A stretch of 5,452 bases of DNA, from positions 1 through 5,452 of the forward strand of contig CAKZQX010000970.1 of the NCBI GenBank assembly GCA_937141995.1. The letters run 5' to 3'. The position numbers and the translations under genes are program-made. Numbering within the stretch: the stretch's first letter is position 1; the number at the start of each line of letters is the position of its first letter. Shown in pieces: positions 4,644 through 5,452 of this stretch. Origin of the DNA: an uncultured Chloroflexaceae bacterium. Its GTDB lineage: Bacteria > Chloroflexota > Chloroflexia > Chloroflexales > Chloroflexaceae. The notes under the pieces were generated by a model. The model saw only the letters and a program-made list of their open reading frames with translations. It was not told the DNA's origin and did not search any database.

Positions 4644-5452
4644 ATGAGTTGCAAGACGGTCACGCTTATCGGGCTTGGTCCCGGTGATCCCGCGTTACTC
4701 ACCCGCGCCGCCGCGGATTTGCTGGAGCATGCCCCGGTTATTTTTACATCGGCACCGGACCACCCGGCGCTGGCGCATCTGCCTGCGTCCCGGCTGCATG
4801 CTGTTCCCGCGCTTTCCCGGGCAGCAGTGGCCGAGCAGTTAGCGACAAATGGTGCGGTCGTCTGTGCGTTGCCCGGCCATCCGCATGATCAGGCGCTGGT
4901 TGATGAACTGCGGCAGGCGGATGCCATGCATGACTGGGAAGTACGGATCATTCCGGGTGTGAGCCTGGTTGATGCCTGCTGCGTGGCGCTGGCAATCGGC
5001 GGGTGCAGTTCCGGTCTGCAGATCGTGCAGGCGGCGACGCTGGCCCGTCCGGTCACGCTTGTCGAAGATGCAGCCTCCCCGGCCTGGTGTGAGATGCAGC
5101 AAATTGGAACCTATGCGCCACCCCGGATGCCCTACCCGCTCATGCCAACCCGCCCGGCGCTGGTGATGCTGAGTGGCGAATCGCACTTGCCCATGACGCT
5201 GCTCCAGCGTTATCCGGCCACTCACGCGGTGCAACTGCTGTGGCTTGACCGGCAGGGGCAACCGGAGCGTGTGTGGAGCGGCACCCTGGCCGATCTGCAG
5301 GCGGAGCATGCGATGGATGCCGCAACTGCGCTTTACCTGCCGCCGCTGCCTATTTCCATTGACCGGCGTGGCCTTGATGGATTATCCTGGGTGGTTGCGC
5401 GCCTGCTCGGTCCCGATGGGTGCCCCTGGGACCGCAGGCAGACGCACCAGTC
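4644..5452 (+). CDS. Tetrapyrrole methylase-MazG fusion (YabN-type), 3' truncated by window end
   Basis: The frame is open from ATG 4644 to the window edge (269 codons plus two bases). The N-terminal part is a SAM-dependent tetrapyrrole (CobA/RsmI-type) methylase domain: TLIGLGPGDPALLT at 7-20 (SAM-binding start), ALPGHP at 75-80 and IPGVSLVDA at 103-111. From about residue 247, LSWVVARLLGPDGCPWDRRQTHQ matches the start of the MazG nucleotide pyrophosphohydrolase domain, whose metal-binding EXXE residues lie beyond the window. MazG domains hydrolyse NTPs or dNTPs to the monophosphate and pyrophosphate, often as housecleaning. The methylase half in such fusions has no settled substrate. Between residues 52 and 75 the methylase part seems shorter than usual in YabN. 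GAGGAG at 4625-4630, 13 nt before the ATG, is a distant ribosome binding site, so translation may be coupled to the preceding gene, whose stop is 10 nt upstream. Confidence 0.9.
   Translation, partial: MSCKTVTLIGLGPGDPALLTRAAADLLEHAPVIFTSAPDHPALAHLPASRLHAVPALSRAAVAEQLATNGAVVCALPGHPHDQALVDELRQADAMHDWEVRIIPGVSLVDACCVALAIGGCSSGLQIVQAATLARPVTLVEDAASPAWCEMQQIGTYAPPRMPYPLMPTRPALVMLSGESHLPMTLLQRYPATHAVQLLWLDRQGQPERVWSGTLADLQAEHAMDAATALYLPPLPISIDRRGLDGLSWVVARLLGPDGCPWDRRQTHQ

Overview
The window looks like a chromosomal stretch of a GC-rich bacterium, most likely a member of the Chloroflexota. That guess rests on the style of the LepA N-terminus and on the TPR protein, whose degenerate repeat modules resemble those common in filamentous Chloroflexota. 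It could not be tested by a search. Four protein-coding genes can be supported, all on the + strand, preceded by about 0.7 kb without a convincing intact gene.

Layout. Positions 1-338 hold an array of about 100-nt repeat units that alternate in orientation (+, -, +) and meet at strong palindromes centred near 21, 132 and 223. Positions 339-627 are intergenic. On the minus strand, 337-414 encodes a short leucine-zipper-like heptad pattern broken by one proline, possibly the remnant of a decayed gene. A good sigma70-type promoter (628-656), a hairpin in the leader (665-693) and a Shine-Dalgarno sequence lead into lepA (716-2524), the complete gene for elongation factor 4. Positions 2525-2722 are intergenic, with GC-rich hairpins just after lepA and then a strongly pyrimidine-rich tract. 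A 559-residue TPR/helical-repeat protein follows (2723-4402), then a 67-residue, very acidic, proline-rich small protein (4430-4633), then the 5' part of a YabN-type tetrapyrrole methylase-MazG fusion (4644 to the window end), cut just as the MazG domain begins.

How it fits together. lepA has its own promoter and probably forms its own unit. It encodes a ribosome-associated GTPase. The last three genes are separated by only 27 and 10 nt and are probably co-transcribed. Only the third has a predictable activity (nucleoside triphosphate pyrophosphohydrolysis). The TPR protein and the small acidic protein have no assignable function. The most unusual part of the window is the mirrored repeat array. 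Its two outer hairpins occupy equivalent positions next to homologous units and are each perfectly self-complementary, although the inner parts of their arms are unrelated in sequence.
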